Assembly: GCA_020354085.1 (NCBI GenBank)
Contig: CP070641.1
Location: 1,653,636 to 1,667,243 of the forward strand
Source: Pseudomonadota bacterium
GTDB lineage: Bacteria; Pseudomonadota; Gammaproteobacteria; Acidiferrobacterales; Sulfurifustaceae
Length of the DNA stretch: 13,608 nt
Direction: 5' to 3'
Positions 7,180-13,273 of the stretch are shown here, in pieces. The notes under the pieces are model-generated. The model was not told the DNA's origin, did no database searches, and saw only the letters and a program-made list of their open reading frames with translations. Each line of letters starts with the position of its first letter. Positions within the stretch are counted from its first letter, which is position 1. A program made the position numbers and the translations under genes.

Positions 7180-7838
7180 ATAGTCGCGAAACCATCCTCG
7201 CACGCGTTCGTCGCGCTCGAACAAGTTCGGATGCGGTGATTGCTACGCGGCTGCGCGAGCACCCGCGCGGACCGCTGCCGAATATGTCAGAAGATTTGTT
7301 AACGAGGTTTCGCGAACGCGCTGCGCGCCTGGCGAGCGATGTGCAGGGGCCGCTATCCGCTGAGCAAGTGCCGACCGCGGTGGCTAACTATCTGCGTGAG
7401 CGCAGCCTGCCGGTGCGAGCCGTGCGCTGGCCCAGTATCGGGTCATTTGAGTGGGGGACGGTCGGCATGAGTGTTGAGGCACGGGCGGCGCGCGCCGACG
7501 ATATGGTCGGAATAACGGGCGCGTTCTGCGCCATCGCCGAAACTGGCACCTTGATGCTCCTATCTGGCGCCGATACACCGGCGGCCACTAGCCTGCTACC
7601 GGAAACACATGTCGCATTGGTTCCTATCAGCCGTATCGTTGCACGAATGGAAGACGGCTGGGACCTTCTCCGAATGGAGCACGGCTTACCGCCGCGCGCA
7701 GTCAACTTCGTCTCCGGCCCGTCACGCACCGCCGACATCGAACAGACCGTAACGCTGGGCGCGCACGGACCCTACCGCGTGTGCATTGTATTAGTCGCTG
7801 ACGCCGTAACCGGCATCGCGCGTCCGGTCGTCGGCTAG
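7176..7838 (+). CDS. lutC: L-lactate oxidation complex subunit LutC (LUD family)
   Basis: A 220-residue third subunit of LutABC, with a single LUD domain. Typical signs are the start MNSRETILARVRRA, the central segment GITGAFCAIAETGTLMLLSG and the end HGPYRVCIVLVAD, where family members often have HGPR. The true start is ATG 7176, which overlaps the lutB TGA by 4 nt; the same frame stays open some 400 bp upstream inside lutB, but that part is Arg/Ser-rich noise. The gene ends in TAG at 7836-7838, interlocked with the stop of aceB on the other strand. LutC has no cysteine motif of its own. It is required with LutA and LutB for lactate oxidation in Bacillus; its precise chemical role is not settled. 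Confidence 0.93.
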   Translation: MNSRETILARVRRARTSSDAVIATRLREHPRGPLPNMSEDLLTRFRERAARLASDVQGPLSAEQVPTAVANYLRERSLPVRAVRWPSIGSFEWGTVGMSVEARAARADDMVGITGAFCAIAETGTLMLLSGADTPAATSLLPETHVALVPISRIVARMEDGWDLLRMEHGLPPRAVNFVSGPSRTADIEQTVTLGAHGPYRVCIVLVADAVTGIARPVVG

Positions 7839-9445
7839 TCCAGGTACTCGTAGCCGGGCAGCGTTAGAAATTCGGCAAACTCGTCAGTCGCCGTGAAATC
7901 CTCGAGCAGCTTCGCGGCCAACTCGTATTTCCCCGTCGCAAATTGCTTCTCACCCAAGTGCTCGCGCACCTTGCTGAGCTCCTGCGGCAGGAATTCGCGG
8001 ATCATGTCGAGTGTAATCTTGCGACCATCGTCCAACACACCCTTGGAGCTGCGCACCCAGTGCCACAGTTGGCTGCGCGAGATCTCGGCGGTGGCGGCAT
8101 CCTCCATCAAGTGATGGATCGGCACGCAACCGTTGCCAACCAACCAACTGCCCAGGTACTGGATTCCCACGTCGATGTTGGTGCGCACACCCGCCTCGGT
8201 GATCGGCCCAGCCGGCCCGAAGGCGAGCAAATCGGCGGCAGTGACCTTCACATCCTCGCGTTTCTTGCTGAGTTGGTTGGGCCCGGCCATGACATTGAAC
8301 GCATTGCAGGCAACATCCAGCAGCCCGGGGTGGGCGATCCAGGTGCCGTCGTGCCCGTCATTCGACTCGCGCTCCTTGTCGGCGCGCACCCGGGCTAACG
8401 CCTCCGCATTCGCCTTGGCGTCATCCTTGATGGGAATCTGCGCCGCCATGCCGCCCATGGCATGCGCACCGCGACGGTGACAGGTTTTGATCAGCAGCTG
8501 TGAATAGGCGCGCATAAATGGCACCGTCATGGTGACGCGCGCGCGGTCGGCAAGGACGAAGTCCGGCCGATTACGGAACTTCTTGATGACCGAAAAGATA
8601 TAGTCCCAGCGACCGCAATTGAGACCGGCGGAATGCTCGCGCAGCTCGTAGAGGATTTCGTCCATCTCGAAGGCGGCGAGGATGGTTTCAATCAACACCG
8701 TCGCCTTGATCGTGCCGCGTGGAATCCCCAGCGTTTCTTGGGCGACGAGAAAGACATCGTTCCACAACCGCGCCTCCAGATGGCTTTCCATCTTCGGCAA
8801 ATAGAAGTACGGCCCCGAGCCCCGCGCCAGCAACTCGCGCGCGTTGTGATAGCAGTGTAAGCCAAAATCGAACAGGCCCGCCGGCACGGGTTTACCGTCA
8901 ACGAGCAGGTGCTTTTCGTCCAGGTGCCAACCGCGCGGCCGAACCATTAGGGTCGCGATCCGATCGCGTAACTCGTAGTGTTTACCGGCGTCGCTGTCGA
9001 ATTCGATTTCATGACGCACGGCATCGTGCACATTGATCTGCCCCTGCACCACGTTGTCCCAGGTGGGCGCGAGCGAATCCTCATAGTCGGCCATGAACAC
9101 GTTGGCGCCGCAGTTGAGCGCATTGACAATCATCTTGCGCTCGACCGGACCGGTGATCTCCACGCGCCGATCGACGAGATCCGCCGGCACTGGGGCCACA
9201 GTCCAATCGCCCGCGCGTACGCTGGCGGTTTCGGCGAGGAAGTCGGGTGCCTGGCCGGCGTCGAGCTGCCGCTGTCGTGCAGCGCGGCGCGCGAGCAGTT
9301 CGTCGCGACGTGCGCCGAAGCGGCGCGCCAAGTCCGCCACGAAGGCGACTGCATCGGGTGTCAGAATGTCCGCGTACGGTCCGCTCGCCGCACCGCGCAG
9401 GTCGATGCCGTGGCTAGATGAAGTCGTCCGAGCCGCGCGACTCAT
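7835..9445 (-). CDS. aceB: Malate synthase A
   Basis: A 536-residue cytoplasmic enzyme that condenses glyoxylate with acetyl-CoA to (S)-malate, the second step of the glyoxylate shunt. Its length agrees with AceB (about 530), not the larger GlcB form. Visible signatures are VRPRGWHLDEKH (Arg169/Arg171, active-site region), the family signature AGLNCGRWDYIFSVIKKF at 274-290, MGGMAAQIPIKDD, and HHLMEDAATAEISRSQ with Asp449 as the likely catalytic base. ATG 9445 is preceded by GGAGGA at a spacing of seven bases and was preferred to an upstream ATG that adds 24 unlike residues. No isocitrate lyase gene is in the window, so its glyoxylate could come from aceA elsewhere or from glycolate oxidation. 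A candidate promoter and palindrome lie upstream. It overlaps lutC at the 3' end. Confidence 0.97.
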   Translation of the reverse strand: MSRAARTTSSSHGIDLRGAASGPYADILTPDAVAFVADLARRFGARRDELLARRAARQRQLDAGQAPDFLAETASVRAGDWTVAPVPADLVDRRVEITGPVERKMIVNALNCGANVFMADYEDSLAPTWDNVVQGQINVHDAVRHEIEFDSDAGKHYELRDRIATLMVRPRGWHLDEKHLLVDGKPVPAGLFDFGLHCYHNARELLARGSGPYFYLPKMESHLEARLWNDVFLVAQETLGIPRGTIKATVLIETILAAFEMDEILYELREHSAGLNCGRWDYIFSVIKKFRNRPDFVLADRARVTMTVPFMRAYSQLLIKTCHRRGAHAMGGMAAQIPIKDDAKANAEALARVRADKERESNDGHDGTWIAHPGLLDVACNAFNVMAGPNQLSKKREDVKVTAADLLAFGPAGPITEAGVRTNIDVGIQYLGSWLVGNGCVPIHHLMEDAATAEISRSQLWHWVRSSKGVLDDGRKITLDMIREFLPQELSKVREHLGEKQFATGKYELAAKLLEDFTATDEFAEFLTLPGYEYLD

Positions 9446-9609
9446 AATGAAGTCCTCCACGAACGCCGCGAGCACCTGGCCACCGCGCTGTTGATCAAGT
9501 GAGTTGCGGCGCGGCACTGCCCTGCGCCCGGTCGGCCGATTAACGGGACCATCCCTAGCGCGATCGAAGCACGCTGCCTTGCGAACTCGATGCCGTCGGG
9601 CTGCTTTGT

Positions 9610-9638
9610 ATTTAACTCCTCTGCGCGATGCGCGACAA
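9610..9638 (-). promoter_or_regulatory. Candidate sigma-70 promoter for aceB
   Basis: On the minus strand, TTGTCG (9638-9633) and TTAAAT (9615-9610) are 17 bp apart, each matching four of six consensus bases. Transcription would begin near 9603, leaving a long leader of about 158 nt before the aceB ATG. The palindrome at 9648-9662 lies just upstream of the -35 box, a place more typical of an activator site than of a repressor site. Confidence 0.3.
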
Positions 9639-9647
9639 CCGCGCAGT

Positions 9648-9662
9648 TTTCGGGAGGCGAAA
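9648..9662. promoter_or_regulatory. Palindromic candidate operator TTTCG-N5-CGAAA, copy 2
   Basis: TTTCGGGAGGCGAAA has the same 5-bp arms and 5-bp spacer as the site in the dctP/lutA region. Here the arms extend by one more pair (TTTTCG at 9647-9652, CGAAAA at 9658-9663). It lies about 200 bp upstream of the aceB start. The spacer sequences differ (GGAGG here, CATAA there), as expected if only the arms contact a dimeric regulator. Confidence 0.45.
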
Positions 9663-9773
9663 AGCAGCGCGCCACCTAATAGCCGCCGGATTTCGAGACG
9701 AAGCTTTATCGGAGACGGCGGCAGCAGCGCCCGAGAGAACTAGTTTCACTGCGGCTAGCTGCGTCCATTGCCG

Positions 9774-9824
9774 AAAAAGCATTCGCCACGGGCACTGGGC
9801 GCTGGTGGCGCGAAGGGTACAGCA
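9774..9824 (-). terminator. Rho-independent terminator of the rhodanese gene
   Basis: Reading the minus strand, TTCG-CG-CCAC (9824-9815) pairs with GTGGCGAA (9789-9782), forming an 8-bp stem with a two-base bulge. It is followed, after three bases, by TTTTT (9778-9774). It begins 17 bp past the rhodanese stop. The loop is long (about 25 nt) and the stem is imperfect, so efficiency is uncertain. Confidence 0.5.
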
Positions 9825-9841
9825 TTCAGTGTGTGATCAGC

Positions 9842-10429
9842 TTAGTCGAGGTACATCTTGGCCTTCGCCAACTTATAGGTCCAAGGCAGATCGCTGTTGC
9901 GCCAGCCGTTGACCACCCGTTGACCCTTGCGCGGACCGTCCTTGGCCATATCACCCTCGTAGCCATCGACCACGGAGTAGACATTGGTGTAACCGGCCTT
10001 GGCGAGAAAGTTAGTGGCGGCCGCACTGCGGTCACCGGAACGGCACATCAGCACGATCTTGGCGTTTTTGCCCAGACCCTTGTCTTCAAGGCGCTGAGTC
10101 AGCGCCGGCAGAAAAGCAGAGTTCACATCGAGCCTGTAATTGGCCTTGCGCTCGTCCCAGGCGTAGAACTGGTCGAGATCCATATAAGGAATGTTGGCGT
10201 CGGCCACCGTCGGCATTCCGAGGAAGTTGACCTCGGCGCGCGTACGTACGTCGACAAACAACACGTTCTCATTAGTAGCCACACCATAGGCCTCGGCCGA
10301 CGTTAGGTACAAACCAAGAGCGGTGCGCTTTTTCTCCGGAACCGATGCCGGGTCGACGGCAAACACCGTGCTGGCATGAAGGCTGGTGACACCAGCGACA
10401 AGGATGACGGCGATCTTCTTGAGGTACAT
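9842..10429 (-). CDS. Exported single-domain rhodanese-like protein
   Basis: A 195-residue protein with a Sec signal peptide (MYLKKIAVILVAGVTSLHAS, cleavage likely after TVFA at about 24) and one rhodanese domain. The active-site loop is MCRSGDRSAAA with Cys129, the residue that would carry the persulfide in sulfur transfer. Other domain marks are VLFVDVRTRAEVNFLGMP at about 56-73 and the second half VYSVVDGYEGD. The C-terminus after the domain (GWRNSDLPWTYKL) recurs in periplasmic rhodaneses that I recall from proteobacteria. The function is probably thiosulfate/sulfane sulfur handling or thiol redox in the periplasm; no sulfur-oxidation gene is nearby, so the role stays open. The ATG at 10429 follows GGGAGAG by nine bases. 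It appears to be a single-gene unit, with an AT-rich promoter area upstream and a terminator downstream. Confidence 0.88.
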   Translation of the reverse strand: MYLKKIAVILVAGVTSLHASTVFAVDPASVPEKKRTALGLYLTSAEAYGVATNENVLFVDVRTRAEVNFLGMPTVADANIPYMDLDQFYAWDERKANYRLDVNSAFLPALTQRLEDKGLGKNAKIVLMCRSGDRSAAATNFLAKAGYTNVYSVVDGYEGDMAKDGPRKGQRVVNGWRNSDLPWTYKLAKAKMYLD

Positions 10430-10510
10430 TGTTCAGAACTCTCCCGATTGCTGCGTTGGTTTAGGCAAGCCGTGAAGTTTGCTCGTACGCGGAATGCCGG
10501 CGCCGCCACA

Positions 10511-10534
10511 TGTATATAAGGATTTTCTAATATA
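10511..10534 (-). promoter_or_regulatory. AT-rich promoter-like tract upstream of the rhodanese gene
   Basis: In a GC-rich setting this short stretch holds two -10-like hexamers on the minus strand, TATATT (10534-10529) and TATACA (10516-10511), 82-105 bp before the rhodanese ATG. No good -35 box stands at the proper distance from either, so an activator may be needed or the call may be wrong. Confidence 0.3.
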
Positions 10535-10652
10535 CCTAGCCGCAAGACCAGCCTTCGGGCACTGAAAGTTTTTATTGGGTCATTGGCGACATGGCGCGCA
10601 CGTTAAAACCCTGACCCGACGAAAGCGGGAATGGAAACTCCGCAAATTGCCT

Positions 10653-11669
10653 TTAATTCCGTGGCGAAAGAACCTGTTTGCTCGCACTACCGGCAAGCTC
10701 GCGCACCAGGCGCGGCACGAGATAGCCCGGCAGCCGAGCCGCGAGTTGGGCGATTAATGCGCGCGCCCGCGCTTCCTCTACATCGAAATGTGCCGCGCCG
10801 TGAACGGGGTCAAGCAAGTGCAAGTAGTACGGTAGCGCGCCGGCAGCGAATAACGTCTCGCTCAGTTGTGCAAGCGCGTCAACGTCATCGTTGACGCCTC
10901 TCAGTAACACCGACTGATTGAGCACTGAAATGCCTGCGTCGCGCAAGCGCGCTACCGCCCCACGAACCGCTGCGTCGATTTCATTGGCATGGTTGGCATG
11001 CACGACGACTACGGGTGTCAGAGCAATTCCCGTCAGGAGTGCGACCAAGTCGTCGGTGATGCGCTCGGGCAGCACGATCGGCAGGCGCGTGTGCACGCGC
11101 AATCGGTCAAGATGTGGGATGACGTCCAATGCTCGCACCAACTCCGTGAGCTTTCGATCACTTAGTGATAGGGGGTCGCCCCCGCTCAGAATGACCTCGC
11201 GAATTGACGGATCAGCCGCGATATATTGAACAGCGACGGCCCCATGGTCGGCAGCGGCATTGGCATCGCCATAGGGAAAATGGCGACGGAAACAGTAGCG
11301 GCAGTGGATCGCGCAGGCGCCAGTGACGGTCAGCAACACGCGCCCGCGGTACTTGTGCAGCAGTCCGGGCAGCTTCATGGCGGCCATGTCACCAACCGGA
11401 TCCGCCACAAATCCAGCGGCTGATTGGCACTCCTCGCCAAGCGGCAGGACTTGCCGCAAGAGCGGATCTTGCGCGTCGCCGCGGCGCATGCGCGCGATGA
11501 ATCCGCGCGGGACACGCAGCGGGAATGTTCGCGCGGCGGCCCGTGCAGCAGGCAACCATTCCGCACCGAGACCCACGGCCGCGAGCAGCTCCTGCGGGTC
11601 GGTAATGGCGGCAGCCAGCTCGTGCTGCCACTTTGGCGTCTGCCGAATAGCGACTATCTCAGGTATCAT
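10653..11669 (-). CDS. epmB: EF-P (R)-beta-lysine-forming lysine 2,3-aminomutase
   Basis: A 338-residue radical-SAM, PLP-dependent enzyme that isomerises (S)-alpha-lysine to (R)-beta-lysine for attachment to EF-P. The [4Fe-4S]/SAM motif is C119-x3-C123-x2-C126 in TGACAIHCRYCFRRHFPYG. The domain continues with EVILSGGDPLSLSD (SAM-binding GGDP) and RVHTRLPIVLPERI. The PLP-binding lysine is most likely Lys331 in GSASKQVL near the C-terminus, as in E. coli EpmB. The length matches EpmB and lacks the long C-terminal part of catabolic KamA. ATG 11669 begins MIPEIVAIRQTPKW; the ribosome site is poor and the leader may be very short. It is divergent from efp across 41 bp, the same arrangement as in E. 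coli, which supports EpmB over a catabolic enzyme. Confidence 0.95.
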   Translation of the reverse strand: MIPEIVAIRQTPKWQHELAAAITDPQELLAAVGLGAEWLPAARAAARTFPLRVPRGFIARMRRGDAQDPLLRQVLPLGEECQSAAGFVADPVGDMAAMKLPGLLHKYRGRVLLTVTGACAIHCRYCFRRHFPYGDANAAADHGAVAVQYIAADPSIREVILSGGDPLSLSDRKLTELVRALDVIPHLDRLRVHTRLPIVLPERITDDLVALLTGIALTPVVVVHANHANEIDAAVRGAVARLRDAGISVLNQSVLLRGVNDDVDALAQLSETLFAAGALPYYLHLLDPVHGAAHFDVEEARARALIAQLAARLPGYLVPRLVRELAGSASKQVLSPRN

Positions 11670-11710
11670 AGCGCGCTCGATTTTACCCTTTTCAGACAGT
11701 CAGGTGTTTC
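11670..11710. promoter_or_regulatory. 41-bp divergent epmB/efp promoter region
   Basis: Candidate -10 boxes overlap genes or lie very near them. For efp, TATCAT (11664-11669, plus) covers the epmB start codon. For epmB, TAAAAT (11685-11680, minus) would start transcription about 4 nt before its ATG, making the message almost leaderless. Neither has a convincing -35 box. efp has AGGTG four bases before its ATG. Confidence 0.35.
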
Positions 11711-12274
11711 ATGGCGACGTACAGCACGAACGAATTCAAATCTGGCCTCAAGGTAATGCTCGACAACGATCCGGCAGTGATCGTCGAGAACGAGTTCGTA
11801 AAGCCGGGCAAAGGCCAGGCCTTCAACCGCGTCAAGATCCGTAATCTCAAGACTGGCCGCACCATCGAGCGCACGTTCAAGTCGGGCGACACCATCGAGG
11901 CGGCGGATGTCATGGATGTGGAAATGCAGTATCTCTACAGCGACGGCGAGTTTTGGCACTTCATGAACCCGGAGAGTTACGAGCAGCTGGCGGCCGACAA
12001 GGCGGTGGTCGGTGACAATGCCAAGTGGCTGAAGGAACAAGACGTCTGTCAGTTGACGCTGTTCAACGGGGTACCGATTGCGGTCGAACCGCCCAACACG
12101 GTGACGCTCAAAATCGTGGAGACAGACCCGGGTCTCAAGGGCGATACATCTGGTGGTGGCGGCAAGCCGGCTACGCTCGAGACCGGCGCGGTGGTACGCG
12201 TGCCGCTGTTCGTGCAGATCGGCGAGACCATCAAGGTCAATACACGCACTGGCGAGTATCTCTCCCGCGCCTGA
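11711..12274 (+). CDS. efp: Elongation factor P
   Basis: A 187-residue cytoplasmic translation factor that binds between the ribosomal P and E sites and rescues stalling at consecutive prolines. Three beta-barrel domains are expected: KOW-like N-domain to about 65, middle OB domain to about 128, and C-terminal OB domain. The modification loop reads NEFVKPGKGQAF with Lys34 at its tip, the residue beta-lysylated by EpmA. EarP-type factors have Arg there, so this is clearly the lysine type, in agreement with the flanking epmB and epmA. The C-terminal signature LKGDTSGGGGKPATLETGAV and the end GEYLSRA are typical. AGGTG precedes ATG 11711. Its TGA shares one base with the epmA ATG (TGATG), suggesting coupled translation of factor and modifier. 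Confidence 0.98.
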   Translation: MATYSTNEFKSGLKVMLDNDPAVIVENEFVKPGKGQAFNRVKIRNLKTGRTIERTFKSGDTIEAADVMDVEMQYLYSDGEFWHFMNPESYEQLAADKAVVGDNAKWLKEQDVCQLTLFNGVPIAVEPPNTVTLKIVETDPGLKGDTSGGGGKPATLETGAVVRVPLFVQIGETIKVNTRTGEYLSRA

Positions 12275-13272
12275 TGAACACCGGCGCTTCCGGCGATTGG
12301 CAACCGGCCGCCACCCTGGAAGTCCTGAAACTCCGCGCCCGGTTGCTGGAACGCACCCGGGCGTTTTTTCAGGCGCGCGACGTCCTCGAGGTCGAGACAC
12401 CGATCTTGAGCGCGGCCACATCGCCTGAACCGCATATCGAAAGCTTTCACACCATTTACGTCGGCCCGGGTTTTGGACGCGGCAAGAAACTGTATCTGCA
12501 GCCGTCGCCCGAATTCGCCATGAAGCGGTTGCTCGCCGCCGGCAGTGGTCCGATCTATCAGATCGGAAAAGTTTTCCGCAACAATGAGGCCGGCCGCCTG
12601 CACAACCCCGAGTTCACGATGCTCGAATGGTATCGACCGGGCTTCGACCATCACGCGCTGATGGGCGAAGTGGAGGAGCTCGTGACAACTTTGCTCGGCG
12701 ATCGAGCGCGGCGCACAAAAACCGAGAAATTGAGCTATGCCGAGGCCTTTGAGCAACATGCCGGCATCGACCCGCACGCTGCACGCGAGGAGGATTTCGC
12801 TGCTTGTGCCAAGAAATTTCTAGTGCGTGCGCCGGACACCATGACGCCACATCATCTCGATGACTGGCGCGACTTGATTCTTACACACGTGGTCGAGCCG
12901 CAACTCGGCAAGGATCGGCTCACGTTCATCTACGATTATCCCGCCACCCAGGCCTCGTTCGCACGCATTCGGCCGGGCAGCCCGCCACTTGCCTCGCGTT
13001 TCGAGCTGTATCTAAGCGGGATGGAGCTGGCCAACGGGTTTCATGAACTCACGGATTCGGATGAGCAGGAGCTGCGATTGAGACACCAATCGCTTGAGCG
13101 CAAACACCATGAAACGGGTTCAGTGCCAATAGATGAACGCTTGCTCGCCGCGCTTGCGGCCGGTCTGCCGGACTGCTCGGGCGTTGCGCTGGGATTTGAC
13201 CGGTTAGTGATACAGGCTGCAGACGCACATTCAATCGACGGGGTGATAGCGTTTCCGATCGACCGCGCCTAA
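12274..13272 (+). CDS. epmA: EF-P--(R)-beta-lysine ligase
   Basis: A 332-residue class II lysyl-tRNA-synthetase paralogue that lacks the anticodon-binding domain and ligates (R)-beta-lysine to EF-P Lys34 using ATP. Class II motifs are motif 1 around EVETPILSAATSPEPHIESF (39-58), motif 2 KVFRNNEAGRLHNPEFTMLEW (99-119) and motif 3 SGVALGFDRLVI near 302-313 with its ATP-binding Arg310. The segment ELANGFHELTDSDEQ corresponds to the lysine-binding part of LysRS-like enzymes. The length fits EpmA (about 325) and is much shorter than LysS (about 500). The start is ATG 12274, overlapping the efp stop by one base; the same frame continues upstream inside efp but is not coding there. It ends one base before the convergent dtd gene. 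Confidence 0.96.
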   Translation: MNTGASGDWQPAATLEVLKLRARLLERTRAFFQARDVLEVETPILSAATSPEPHIESFHTIYVGPGFGRGKKLYLQPSPEFAMKRLLAAGSGPIYQIGKVFRNNEAGRLHNPEFTMLEWYRPGFDHHALMGEVEELVTTLLGDRARRTKTEKLSYAEAFEQHAGIDPHAAREEDFAACAKKFLVRAPDTMTPHHLDDWRDLILTHVVEPQLGKDRLTFIYDYPATQASFARIRPGSPPLASRFELYLSGMELANGFHELTDSDEQELRLRHQSLERKHHETGSVPIDERLLAALAAGLPDCSGVALGFDRLVIQAADAHSIDGVIAFPIDRA

Positions 13273-13273
13273 A

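Larger units (their letters stand above)
9446..9841. other. 396-bp gene-free region upstream of aceB and downstream of the rhodanese gene
   Basis: The open frames here are short, Arg/Ser-rich and lack ribosome sites, so I see no gene. The half nearest aceB would be its leader, with GGAGGA at about 9453-9458. A candidate aceB promoter (9610-9638), a palindrome (9648-9662) and the rhodanese terminator (9774-9824) lie in the rest. A 7-bp inverted repeat, CTGCGCG (9621-9627) and CGCGCAG (9640-9646), spans the candidate -35 box. Confidence 0.7.

Noticed and set aside
9691..9703. TTTCG-AGA-CGAAG, similar to the shared palindrome
   Set aside because: The spacer is 3 rather than 5 bp and the last pair is mismatched; it does not fit the two matching sites.
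9442..9912. Short frames in the aceB upstream region as small genes
   Set aside because: They are Arg/Ser/Ala-rich, without ribosome sites, and cross the aceB start or rhodanese end.
10577..10617. GGGTCA and TGACCC inverted repeat downstream of epmB
   Set aside because: Only 6-bp arms with about 29 bases between them, and no T-run placed for termination.
10612..10627. Possible epmB terminator CCCG-N7-CGGG on the minus strand
   Set aside because: The stem is only four pairs and the TTTT lies several bases away; too weak to call.
11666..12421. 251-codon open frame on the minus strand opposite efp and the start of epmA
   Set aside because: It overlaps three certain genes or their starts; it mirrors efp codons and has no motif.
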